Below, piece after piece: positions 16,873-27,284 of a stretch of 64,000 nucleotides of DNA. Each line of letters begins with the position of its first letter. Position 1 is the stretch's first letter. Source of the DNA: Onchocerca volvulus (Eukaryota; Nematoda; Chromadorea; Rhabditida; Onchocercidae); assembly GCA_000499405.2 (NCBI GenBank), contig HG738139.1:7154616-7218615 (forward strand), in the 5' to 3' direction. A program made the translations under genes and the position numbers. Under the pieces are notes generated by a model. It saw only the letters and a list, made by a program, of their open reading frames with translations, was not told where the DNA came from and did not search any database.

Positions 16873-18655
16873 TTAAATAGAACTAGGATGAGTTAAATCC
16901 ATAATATCATCAATGATTAGATAACGATTTCGTTCTTTTTCAGGATCGATTAAACCACCTTTAGCCTTCTGCCGTTCAAAAATTGGCTGTAATTCTTTTA
17001 GCTTTGCTCGCCATTCGTCCCAGTTAAATTCAAACTTTTCTATATCTATATTAGCTTCATCCAAAGTAACTGATGCGTGATCAACTATTGATAAATCCTG
17101 TCCATTCAGTGGCGTTCGGCATACTGGGCATTTCAAAACCTTTAAATACTTCAAGATATGCTTTTCTATTATAAAATTAGAAAAATTTAACTTGAAATAG
17201 TTCTAATCATGGAATAAGCTTCACTCAAAAATTTCATACATCCATAAACTAAACGCTGCCACTAAATGGTAAATGCTTATACATATATATATATATATAT
17301 ATATATCATTAAATATATATATCTATTTATATATATCATTAAACGACTTTCACTTTTTTGGTACTAACTTTTGTTTGAATGCTTTATATAAAATCATAAG
17401 ATAAAAAATTTATAATGCTTAAAATTTGCTACAAATGCATGCAAATATGTTTAAGATAAGCACCAAAGCCGATACCACTCTTCACCAAATGGTATCATTC
17501 AAATTTATAGATCAAATAACAAAAATTTACATACCTGATCTACTCTTGACTTCATATCTTCTGGCCATTCATTAAGTTCTCGTTTGATTTCATCCTTTGT
17601 GTAATTTATGTAACGTACAAAACAATTCTGATGTATATAATGATCACAATTTGATGTACAAAAAGCAATGGTTTTAGCGCTAAATCCATCCAAGCATATT
17701 GGACAAACACTGCATGGAAAATCTTGTTCAGTTTCCACAAATTTCTGGACGATCTAAAACTACCCCAGAACATATTCCACAAAAAAAAAAAAAAAAAGGA
17801 ATAAAAAAATAAATAAATAGAGCAACTGAGTTATTTCAACGAATTGGCTGACCTAGTCGAGTGTATGAAATCGGCAATAAGAATATCTTTAAATTCTGAC
17901 TCAGTTGCAAGCAGTATCAACTTCAATTATAAGATCAATTGAAAATGAATATTCTAACTTGAAAGATATCATAAAGGATAGGCATATCAATATTGGTTCC
18001 AATATACTGCTCAATGTTTTTCTGAAGAATATTTACATTGCTTTCGTCAATACCTCGCTGCTGTCGTAAATAAACTTTTGGAGATATTTTCGGATACTGA
18101 AGAGTATTAACTTATTATTGCCAAATTACAATTATTTCAGAAACTGTAAATTCAATATTAAAAGTCCAACTAATACTACTTTTTCTGGATTTTTTTGACT
18201 AACTTATCGGTCGCTAAAATTTACCTGCACTGGTAATTCGATAATAGTCTGAATACTCGCTGTACATTGTGATTTCAATAATGTCGGTCGCATTTTCATG
18301 CTTAATACAATCGGTGAGGTGCTAAAATCGACGAAAATAATAATTTACAAAATCAGCGAACTGCCTACACTCAGTTCTTCTCCATAAATCACTAATTAGA
18401 TTTCATGAATTAACGCTCAAGTTCCTAAAATTAAAGTTTAAAAACATGATATGCTGGACAACAAATCATTTCATTTCTGAATGACTATCATAACTAATAA
18501 CTAACGCCCCAGAATCACAACTTCCAACAGATGAAAAGCTGGAGAAATAATCCAAAATTTGAGAAAAGAAGGAATTACTTATCCGCAAAATCCTTTTCGA
18601 CTATAAGTTCATCACCGTATATGCTTCGCAATACTTCAACTTCTTCCTCGGCCAT
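16873..18655 (-). CDS. RNF25-type RWD/RING-H2 E3 ubiquitin ligase
   Basis: A RING E3 enzyme that would bring an E2~ubiquitin to substrates. Exons are 18655-18579, 18321-18225, 18096-17959, 17753-17535 and about 17148-16873, giving about 268 aa. Residues 1-104 form an RWD domain (EEEVEVLRSIYGDE start, then the YPKISP turn). The RING follows: C121-x2-C124-x15-C140-x-H142-x2-H145-x2-C148-x35-C184-x2-C187, a full RING-H2 set. The 35-residue gap before the last CPVC pair is long. RWD followed directly by RING is the RNF25 (AO7) architecture, and this protein is shorter than human RNF25. The acceptor of the last exon is uncertain: AAG sites at 17149 and 12 bases on both keep frame. A TGAATTTAG site ends three bases before the ATG and could be a spliced-leader acceptor. 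The SARNP gene lies 0.87 kb upstream on the same strand. Confidence 0.85.
17283..17306. repeat. (TA)n microsatellite
   Basis: Twelve TA units in an intron of the RNF25-type gene. They are followed by two copies of ATATATATCATTAAA, a small local duplication. Confidence 0.9.
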
Positions 18656-19526
18656 TACTAAATTCATAAATTACTAATATTTCTCATTCTCTAATTAATT
18701 GCTTAATTATAAAATCGTTGCATAGCTATTGATCCAATAAATAACCGGACGAGGTATTAACATGTAAAATAATTGCAGTGATTCAAGCTACATATCCACC
18801 TGTATTAATAATCATTATAACAGGAACCAATAATAGATCATCCCACACTATGCGAAACAACGCTTAATTTACTATTCTCCACGCTGAACAAAAGTATAGT
18901 TTCACTTTTTGTCTCCGCACAGGTCTTAATATTATCTCGTCTGATATTCTGTGGCATGATCAATCTGTCTCCACATATCGCCACATACCAGTCCTACCTT
19001 CATATACCGAAGCAACTTGTTTGGAATTTTTATCAGACTTTGCACATGTCTCACATCAATTTTCTTAAATTTATTTGAATTTAAATAGAAATAACAGCGA
19101 TAGATACTCCCTATTTAAGAGACATAAAACTAGTCCAAAAAATAAAATTTATTAATTTTTTACTTCTCAAGAAATATAAAAACATGGCATTATTGTAGGA
19201 CATCTCATCAACAAATTAATAAGAAATAGAAGGATTGTGATTAAAGCAACCTGAAACTTTAACAGGATTTTCTATCAAGATCTAAATTAAAATTATAAAT
19301 GGATGTTTCAACATAATTAGATTTTATCAATAATTCCTTTAACTATTCTCAAAAGGATTATACTGGTGTTTCAAACATGTTTTAATAATTTGGTTCAAAA
19401 TGGATAAGAATGAAATGAGAAATTAAGAGACTGCAATGAACGATATATACAAAGACATTCTGCAACAGATATTATGAATGCATCAAGAAAAAAAAATTCA
19501 CAGCCATTTTTAGATTGAAAAAATTA
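18656..19526. other. Spacer between the SARNP and RNF25-type genes
   Basis: Same-strand intergenic spacer of 871 bases with no open frame or motif of note. It would carry the SARNP 3' UTR and poly(A) site, and either a separate RNF25 promoter or, if the two genes form an operon, the downstream trans-splice region. Confidence 0.5.
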
Positions 19527-22500
19527 TCAATTTTTATCCAATCCAAATCGTTCAGCACGTCTTTGCTTTTTTATTTCCAACTGAAAACCAATTAAGCAAT
19601 AATTTCGAAAATATTAAAAATGAATTCAGTAGTTCACTTCTCTTTGAGCGAAAAATATCCTTTAATAACACTTAATTTTTTCTTTTTTCTAACGATAATG
19701 TTCTATTAATTTTTTTTCTAACGTTTTTCTAACGACAATGTTCTTACTTTTTCTAACGGTAATATTTTCACTAAATGGCCTGCTCGCCGCTAAAAAAACT
19801 TGTTAATGTTTGAGAAACAGTAAAGCATAATAATGTGCAGTATTTTCAATTATAGATTCCGCTGATAAAATAAATACAGAATCACAAAAGATAAAGATAC
19901 CTCAGCTTCTTCAGAGCATAAACCGAAGCGTTTCCCTCGTTTTTCTAATACCTCTAGGGAGGCTTTCTCAACTTTACCAATAGCCGCATGAGTTTTGTTA
20001 TCAATTCCAAACCTATAATAGAAATAAAATAACATCATCAGTCTAACAAATACTAGGAATGTGCAAAATTTGGATTTTAAGACTTCGAATTCTTCCAACA
20101 TTCGATATTAACATCCAAAAATACGATCATTAATTCTCCATATGCGCCAATGATTACCTTTTAGCCCGTTTGTCTAAAATTTCCTGCATTTTTTCAGTTT
20201 CGTTGACAATACCAAATCTGTAATTCTTTCACTATTTGATTTTTTCGTTTCTTTTTCTAATGAAAAAAAAAAAAAAAAATCGAAAGATTTTTCTTTTCTA
20301 TATAGTCAAATGTACAGTAAACAGTATTTAGCCATAAAGTAATTACCAGAGAATTTTTTATAATTTTTCTTTTTTTTTTTTATATGATGAAGACCAGTTG
20401 TCTGAACAAACAAGTACAGCATCATCAATCAATATTTCCTAACTGATTGCACATTATTCTGCTAACTCCACTATATTTAGTATTTAAGGTTTAATTATTC
20501 ATTTTTCTGAGAAATTATAAATAAAATGCTTCAGGAAATCAAAGCACACAAACCTCTCTACTCTCTTCTTCTTCTTCTCCGCAAGAATTTCACTGACGTT
20601 TGTAGTTATATTTATATTTTGCATGCCGAATCTTCAAAAAAAAAAAACTTGAATGCTTAACAACATTCGACTAAAGAGGTAACACAGTACAGAAGAAGAT
20701 AACACTTACTATTAATTCGTTCATAAATTAATTAGCATTAGCTAATATTTGCTGAACAACTACAGCACAAATGAATTATCGAATCGCATGTATATTTAAA
20801 ATCTTTGTATGTTACAGTCTTAAAAATTATACAACTACCGTTCAGCGCGTTTCTGTTTCATTTGTTTATCGGATAACGGTAAGCCAAAACGTTGAGCTCG
20901 TTTCAATTTGGTATCCAATGAATTAATTGCTTCCGTCTTCTTGTTAACATCAGTTTGTCGATTAGTTTTGGATTCTCCAGTTATATGTGCTGATGATATC
21001 GCTGCTGGCGCTGTTACTGTTGCTGCAGGAGCTAAGTCTTCCTGAAAAAAAATTTTCTTTTCAAGATTTTTCGAATGAATGAAGAAGACAAATATATTTC
21101 TTACGAGTAAACAACTTATAAATTCATAAGTAATGACCAATTTTATTTTTCTGATGCGAAGTACTAAAATTTCGTTAATTTAGAAAACAATTAATAGCTT
21201 CCTATATATTTTCTTTCAAAATAAAAAAACTTGAGTTAACTACTTTGTTTTAAAAATTGCTTTTTGTGGAAATATTAATTTGCGGACATCATTAGCTATT
21301 CATTTATTCTAAAATATGCGTAGTTCATAGATATGATTTCGAATTGTATAGCCGTGCCGCATTGATCTTTACGACAAATAGCAAGAGAATGACATACAAT
21401 CTGAATAAACAAAAAAGAGCTTTCTTTTTCACTTTGCAGAAGGCTCGATCCACAAAATACATTTTCTTACCATCTTTCGAAGATGCATTTATTACATTTC
21501 TCTGCCGAATAAGACCGTTTGGATTAAAATTAAATATAAAATAGAATATTTTGAAAATGAATTGGAAAGTTTCCTTTTCCACATCTTTTTTGTGGTACAT
21601 TATCACATCGAAAGAAGCTAACAAAGTCAATAGACCGACCTTGAGCTAGTTTTCTCTTGCGAAACTGAGCAAGTGACTATCATTACACAAGACAACTTCC
21701 ACTCTATAAAAAATATGGTCTAATCTAACTGATCTAAATTCTTTGTGAATTCAATGGCGACAGTTTTAGTTAAAAGCAAATAATTAGCAATTGCGATATT
21801 CAGAAACTGCAGAACATTCAAACACACCTTCTTTTTAGCTGAAATATCTGGTCCCAAAATATCGTCTTCATTTATTGCACCTTCCAGCACTGTTTCTTCT
21901 ATAAAATACTTATCAGCATATATTAAAAAATTTTAAGCTGCACACCGAATACGACAAATGGACATTTTGATAGAATCCCATGAGATAAATAATTCAAAAC
22001 ATCTTTTTAACCTAACTTTACCTGTGAAGCTGAACAGTTCAGAAATCAAGACAAATCCTTCAACTCCAAATGAATTCAACTTTCAGTTTTGAAAAATCTG
22101 ACTCCCATCTTCCCGAAAAAAAACCGAAAAAAAATCTAAATAAAATAGTGCTGCCAACCAATTCACCTAAAATATCTTTTGAAGCACTGGCATCCGAATT
22201 TAGAATTGTATCTTCGACAGCATAACTTCCTTTGAGACGTTCGATCAATGCAGCTTTCGTGCCATCTGTTGGGAGACCGCGCGATCGCAATTGTTCTCGA
22301 AGTTGAACAACCTGCAGCTATGAAGTTATACCGAAAAAAAAATTTGTAAAAAAAATTTGCTTAAGCTACAGTATGTGCACATACCGTAGCACACTTTTTA
22401 CTTTTTACTTTGATCGATGACACACACATATAATTGTAAGTTTTAAATATTTGTCAATTAATAAAGTTTAAAATTGGTCGTTTAATGTAAACTACAGTTT

Positions 22501-22768
22501 ATTTACAACTACTATTATATAGATATTTCTGACTCCAACAAAATACTTCAATCATAATACATGGAAGCTATTTTTCAAAACATTTCAGTCATACACGAAA
22601 AACCCAACTCATTCCTGAAGTTCGATTTTAACCACACTTTCTAGTACTTGTAATTAACCCACTCAATTATAATTATAAAATCCTGCTGAAAATTAGATAT
22701 CTAAGAAGACAAGCAGTCTCAAATAATAATTCAAATACCGTCATTTTTGATAGATCCCTTGTTGACAT
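19527..22768 (-). CDS. SAP-domain ribonucleoprotein (SARNP/CIP29/Tho1 type)
   Basis: SARNP/Tho1 proteins bind nucleic acid through an N-terminal SAP domain and act with the TREX complex in nuclear mRNA export. Eight exons join in phase to 250 aa: 22768-22739, 22311-22167, 21898-21828, 21041-20839, 20631-20554, 20217-20158, 20012-19901 and 19580-19527. The SAP domain is in residues 1-40 (LSKMTVVQLREQL, then RGLPTDGTKAALIERL). An acidic and Ala/Thr-rich linker follows. The C-terminal half holds six RxxRFG-like motifs: RAQRFGL, RVERFGI-type units and finally RAERFGLDKN before the stop. Repeated K(R)RAERFG motifs are the hallmark of this family. Three successive introns split the Arg codon of RFG at the same phase. 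The first ATG is preceded by TTTTTAG and TTTCAG sites usable for trans-splicing. Identity is secure. Confidence 0.92.
19676..19760. repeat. Short tandem array in spacer/intron
   Basis: Four copies of a TTTTTCTAACG unit, some followed by a diverged ATAATGTTCT, in the last intron of the SARNP gene. A pyrimidine-rich run on the plus strand. Confidence 0.7.
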
Positions 22769-22997
22769 TGTCGTATTTATATACTCTCAATAGTATTCGC
22801 TTGAACCTAAAAATAACTGAAATTCAGACTTGAAATTTAAGAAACACTTTAATGAAAATGAGTACGAAAAGAAATGGCAAACGAAAGAATGATAAATACA
22901 ATTTTATTGTAATCGGCTGTGATTAATATATCTTTTAATCGTATAATTACGCAATATCCTCTATTAATAACAGCACAGATCAAAGCCGACAAATACT

Positions 22998-23050
22998 ATT
23001 AAGGATTAATAAGAATTAATAAGAATCAAAGGATTAATAGGAATTAAAAT
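22998..23050. repeat. GGATTAATAAGAATTAA-type short tandem repeat
   Basis: Imperfect tandem copies of an ATTAATAAGAATTAAT-like unit just outside the SARNP 5' end, bordering the repeat island. Confidence 0.6.
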
Positions 23051-23146
23051 CCTAAAATTGTCTCCTAATATCAAGAAAAAACAAAACACAATTATAAATT
23101 TTATAAATGAGGATGTAACTTGATAAACAAAAACATCATCACTTCT

Positions 23147-23329
23147 AGGATGGCTGAGTTATTTCAGTCTTCACATAGCCACTTAAGTCTTGCTTTCAGG
23201 AAAGCCGAGAAACAAGAATACATACCAACACCATATGAACCCAAAAACATCTCCACCCCCTACAAGTCACGTCTCACACGATGCTCCGAATATCCAACAA
23301 CAGATGAACTTCTGAAACCGTATCGTTGA
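23147..23329 (+). CDS. Small open frame at the edge of the repeat island (doubtful)
   Basis: An open frame of about 59 residues beginning ATGGCTGAG, with base composition and codon use less AT-biased than its surroundings. It is Pro/Tyr/Thr-rich in the second half (PTPYEPK, STPYKSR). No acceptor or donor pattern ties it to other exons, and I recognise no family. It sits directly before the dispersed repeats and the Helitron relic, so it may be transposon-derived. Confidence 0.2.
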   Translation, partial: RMAELFQSSHSHLSLAFRKAEKQEYIPTPYEPKNISTPYKSRLTRCSEYPTTDELLKPYR

Positions 23330-23409
23330 GTCATCAGGTCCCCTTCAATGCCAAAATCTGAAGACCCAGAATGAAAAAAACTGATTCCCAAAGCCACCAA
23401 ATCTTTATT

Positions 23410-23600
23410 ATTGACCTTCCCAATCTTCACCGACTGCTTTCAAATTTTGATACAACCTTGCATTCGAATACGCGCATGTTTTTATTTAGAGATATCTACT
23501 TTTCTTTACCTGTCATACCTGTAACAGATGAAAGTGAACGAACTGAATTTATTGACCACGCCCACTTTCTGCAAAGTGATTTAACGTCGTTCATTTTAAC
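23410..23600 (+). repeat. Dispersed repeat, copy A
   Basis: Longest plus-strand copy. It shares with the inverted copy at 46205-46400 an ordered series of blocks: TTCACCGACTG, CAAATTTTGA, TTCGAATACGCGCATG, TTTATTTAGA, then ACTGAATTTATTGAC and CGCCCACTTTCTGCA. The match runs for more than 150 bases with many substitutions, so the copies are old. Confidence 0.75.
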
Positions 23601-23735
23601 ATAACGTTTTAAGTTCTTCACCGATTGACTTGAAAATTTGAAACAACATTGCTTTCGAACAGGCGAATGTTCCTATATACATATACCTACTTTTTTTTTC
23701 TCTACTTGTCACACTGTGACAGATTCAGACGAAAT
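23601..23735 (+). repeat. Dispersed repeat, copy B (tandem to copy A)
   Basis: A second copy immediately after copy A, with TTCTTCACCGATTGACTTG, the TTTGAAACAACATTGC block and the GCGAATGTTCC block. It leads straight into the Helitron-like coding relic, which suggests this family is part of, or inserted next to, that element. Confidence 0.7.
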
Positions 23736-23745
23736 CGACGATGTA

Positions 23746-24211
23746 ATATGCGGCAGAAATACTCACTTCCGATGTCAATAAGGATAAGCATGAAACTGTG
23801 ACGAAAAATATGATACATGGACCTTACGGTACATTAAACTTCAAATCCACCATGCATGAGAGAGGAAAATACTCTAAGATGTATGCTCGAACATTAGTAT
23901 CCAACACAGTTACGGGAAACGATGGATATCCTTTATACAAAAGATCACAGGAGATGGCGATAAATTAGCAACCATAAAAATGCGGGACTCTGACACTGAA
24001 GAGATAACCAGAGGTTGTTCCATATTCGCCTTTGCTATTAAAAGCATACAAAGCGCAAATAAACGTGGAATACTGTTACTCCGTTAAATCGATCAAATAC
24101 ATTTGTAAGTACGTGAATAAAGGCAGCGACATAGTTTTTGGCGTGCTACCAGAAAGAAGTGTAGAAATGCGATATTACATATCGATGAAATTTGCTCAAT
24201 ATCAGGCTTAG
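23746..24211 (+). pseudogene. Helitron replication/helicase protein fragment (decayed)
   Basis: Two frames of the same Helitron-like N-terminal region are seen in order. The first (23746-23968) includes MIHGPYGTLN, a GKYSKMYARTLV stretch and TGNDGYPLYKR, and ends at a TAG. The second (24023-24211), in another frame, includes YSPLLLKAYKAQINVEYC, then SIKYICKYVNKGSD, and ends at a TAG. These are hallmark strings of the Helitron_like_N domain that precedes the PIF1-type helicase in rolling-circle transposons. Cysteines expected in the first block are replaced or lost. There is at least one frameshift and two stops, and no helicase domain follows, so the element is dead. No clear TC...CTRR ends could be assigned. 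Confidence 0.85.
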
Positions 24212-24885
24212 GCCTAAGCAAACTTCCAATAAGTTAATTAAAAAGAATTACTCAAATAGAACAACAAAAAAGCATATAATTCGCATTTTATTTGTGCATG
24301 TTTCTGCGAAAACGATCTAAAAATAAATTTTAGACGCTGAAACAAAAAATCATAAACATGAAATTTCTAAATAATACTTCAATAAAAGAAGACAAAAGAA
24401 AAAGAAGATGCAAGAGATGAAACAGTGCTCAATACAATTGCGAAGTAGAATACCGCTCAATAAGCTCTATTCATACAGAAATATATATTGAAGTAAAACA
24501 TTATACAGCGACAAGCACTTCCGTGTTCCCTATGTGCGAGTCTGCATCTGCCTATTTTCATACTGCAGGAAAATCTATCGCATCACTTTGCAAGAAAATA
24601 AGAAATTTTAAAAAACGCAGGATATTCTGAAAGATATTTCAAAGCAAAAGAAGAACAAACATTTTGGAAGCATCAATTAATGTTCCATCATCACTTGATA
24701 TCAAATGTTGACACCTGGCTAATAAATATTAGCAGACCATACGAATCGATATCCTACAATATTTAAAATTTAGATAGACTTGGTATCTTCAAATATTAAA
24801 TGCAGTGAGATAAGCTAGATCGCTTGACTCATTAGAAAAATGAATAATATGTAGAATTCGGATTCTTCTCTCAGACACAACAAAT

Positions 24886-25112
24886 ATGACCAGTATATTC
24901 TTCGATAAAAAAATGAATTAACCATATATACCAAGATGATAAAACCTTTTCTGCATTGTATCATTTTTCAGGCGACGAAGAGAATTTGAATGATGACACA
25001 ATCCTGCGAAAAATGAAGCTTATTTATTAGACCGGGAAATACATCCGAATTTATCAACATTTATTCACTTACGAAATTTTTGTTATTGTGCCCATTTTTA
25101 TTTACTACTTAG
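24886..25112 (+). repeat. Left arm of a large imperfect inverted repeat
   Basis: About 227 bases that match the reverse complement of 25245-25480 block by block: GACCAGTAT, AAAAATGAATTAAC, AAGATGATAAA, ATCATTTTTCAG, GAAGAGAATTTGAATGA, AAAAATGAAGCTT, CGAATTTA and ACATTTATTCA. The plus-strand frame after TTTTTCAG resembles the frame of the right arm but is stopped by a TAG at 25027-25029. Confidence 0.85.
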
Positions 25113-25244
25113 CAAAATAAAAATTACAGTGTGGAGTGAAAATAACACTATTGTTTCATATTAAATCAGTCAATAAATGCAATTTCAAATGACAGAAAGC
25201 AGAAAAAGAAAAGTATAAAAGGAGAAACAAATAAAAATTAAAGA

Positions 25245-25480
25245 CAAGAAAGTATAAATGAAAATGGGTACAACAGCAAGAATTTCGTGAATGAATAAAT
25301 GTTAGTAAATTCGTACGTGCTTCCGACCAATTTAACAAGCTTCATTTTTTGTAGGATTGTATCCTCATTCAAATTCTCTTCGATCGTCTAAAATCGTCTG
25401 AAAAATGATATTTTTAAAATAGAAAAGTTTATCATCTTGTTACATATTTGTTAATTCATTTTTTATCAAAGAATACTGGT
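25245..25480 (-). repeat. Right arm of the inverted repeat, with exon-like frame
   Basis: Partner of 24886-25112, separated from it by about 130 bases. On the minus strand it has a TTTTTCAG/TTTTAG acceptor-like pair, then an open frame of about 49 codons (TIEENLNEDTILQKMKLVK start) running to a TAA. This arm keeps the frame open where the left arm has a stop, so it looks like the source or the constrained copy. It lies just downstream of the 269-aa gene on the same strand and might be an alternative 3' exon of it, since the phase fits. Confidence 0.8.
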
Positions 25481-25583
25481 CATTGCTCTCTGGTCAATTT
25501 AGACATGCACAGTCCAATTTTTTAAATTAGACACAATTACAACTAGGATCTTGATAATTAAATATCGACTAATGAATAATTTA

Positions 25584-27284
25584 CTAAAACTTTAGATCAA
25601 GAGCTTCACATATACTGAGCAGTTCTTTAGGCCGATAATTCTGCATAGCTACTCTGACATTTGGATTCGAGACCACTTTCGTTATAGCAGCGTAAATGTT
25701 GGTGTTGATAAAGTTCTGTAGATAATTTTATAGTTTCGATGCAAATTATAAGGTTTAATTGGGGTGAAAATGAAATTTTTTTTTAATCAGGAAAGAAGCC
25801 TGAAATTCTAATAAGTTTAATATCATTCCTGTAGGAATTTAAAACAATAATAAAATTTTCCCATTTGGTGATTTCTAGGAATTTTCCCAAAATCTTCTTT
25901 CCTCTGTTGCTCTCAATGTAAAATACTTAGATACTTTAGACTGCTTTTCTTCTGGATTCTCGAAAAAAAGGTGTTCGTCATCCATGATACTTTCAGAATA
26001 ATTATCTCCGTCATCATTATAATGAATTTCACGTTTCTTCTTGAAATGATCTCTTCGTTCATTACAAATCCTATATTCCTGAAAGACCTGAAAAAAAAAA
26101 TGGTTGAAATCACTTTTGTGAAAGGAAAATGAAAATTTTGTAGTTAGAAAATTAGCTATGACTAAAAATACATACGACATCGAAGTGTGCCCTGAGACTA
26201 GGTTCTTCAATATACTTTGTAAGCATCCAATTGTACTCGATAATAAACTGGTATTTCGTTGATCTCCTAAAATCAAAGAAAAAGAATTGTTGGGAAATGT
26301 TATTAATCCATCATTAAAGAGGCTTCTCAGTTCAAAATAAAGTAGGAACCTCGCTACTAATGCTATATACGTTTGCTCCGGTCTGTATTTTTCATGGCAG
26401 ACAGCTGCAACTCTTCCTAATACTGGCGACCAAACCCACTGACCATATCCTTCTTGTTCCCTTTGTTGAAAAAATATATTCGTTCTAAGCTGAAATAAAA
26501 TGTTTCAAAATAGTTCTGAACAATCTACTAAGTTATTGCAAAACTGTATTATAGAGGTGCATTATAAAAATTTTGAGAGATAAACAGAAATATTAATTCA
26601 TCAAAAGAATGTAAATCTATCCATGTTTCAACTATACGTTGCAATTATCATTTAAATGGATATCGCAAATAGATTAAACAAATGAAATATTTGTAGAAAG
26701 GTATGCAACTTATCAAATATCAAATTTTCATTTACAAGAATAAGGTCCTTGTGGATATATGTTGGAAGAATTTCATCGCACTGCCGCATAATCTGGTAAA
26801 CGTTTTGCCCGGCAACATACAAAATTACCCAAGAACCTAATTTTAGGTCCTTTGATAAACCATTATTTTTTAATTTGACCTGAAGATACAAAAGATTAAG
26901 TTAGCGACAAAAATAAAGTTATGCTATAAAACATAACAAAGCCTCAAGCATTTCCGTTCGGTTCACTAAAAAGTTCGAATGGAAACATTCCTTGATCCGA
27001 AATATTTCAAAATTTATAGAGTTTATATTACTTCATTAGTTACCAAACTCATATATTCAAACTAACTTCACTGCAAATAATAAATAAACTTGCTTCGAAA
27101 GAATCCACATCAACCGTTGGTGAAATCACAGAAATGATAAGCCAGTGTTTTTCTAACTTAACAATCACTCCTTTCAGTTCCGCTGACGTTCTAAAATTCA
27201 GCATTAGAAATATGTTACTCTAAATTTCATTTGTCATATTATAAGCAATAATCCTCACTTGAGTAACTGGAGCTTTTCTGCCAT
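25584..27284 (-). CDS. Unrecognised 269-aa protein
   Basis: Seven exons join in phase: 27284-27259, 27190-27067, 26879-26736, 26489-26350, 26266-26176, 26087-25935 and 25715-25584, giving 269 aa. I do not recognise the family. The N-terminal third (MAEKLQLLK onward) has alternating hydrophobic segments such as HWLIISVISP and SWVILYVAGQ, which read as beta strands of a compact domain rather than membrane spans. The middle has GQWVWSPVLGRVAAVCHEKY and a helical NWMLTKYIEEPSL stretch. Then comes a charged linker (RRDHFKKK, NDDGDNYSES, FENPEEKQ). The C-terminus ends ICEALDLKF. Exon 6 could instead read through to a stop at 25875. The ATG is 22 bases after a TTTTTTCATAG acceptor-like site. The HP1 gene ends 1.4 kb upstream on the same strand. 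The gene structure is well supported; function is unknown. Confidence 0.7.
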
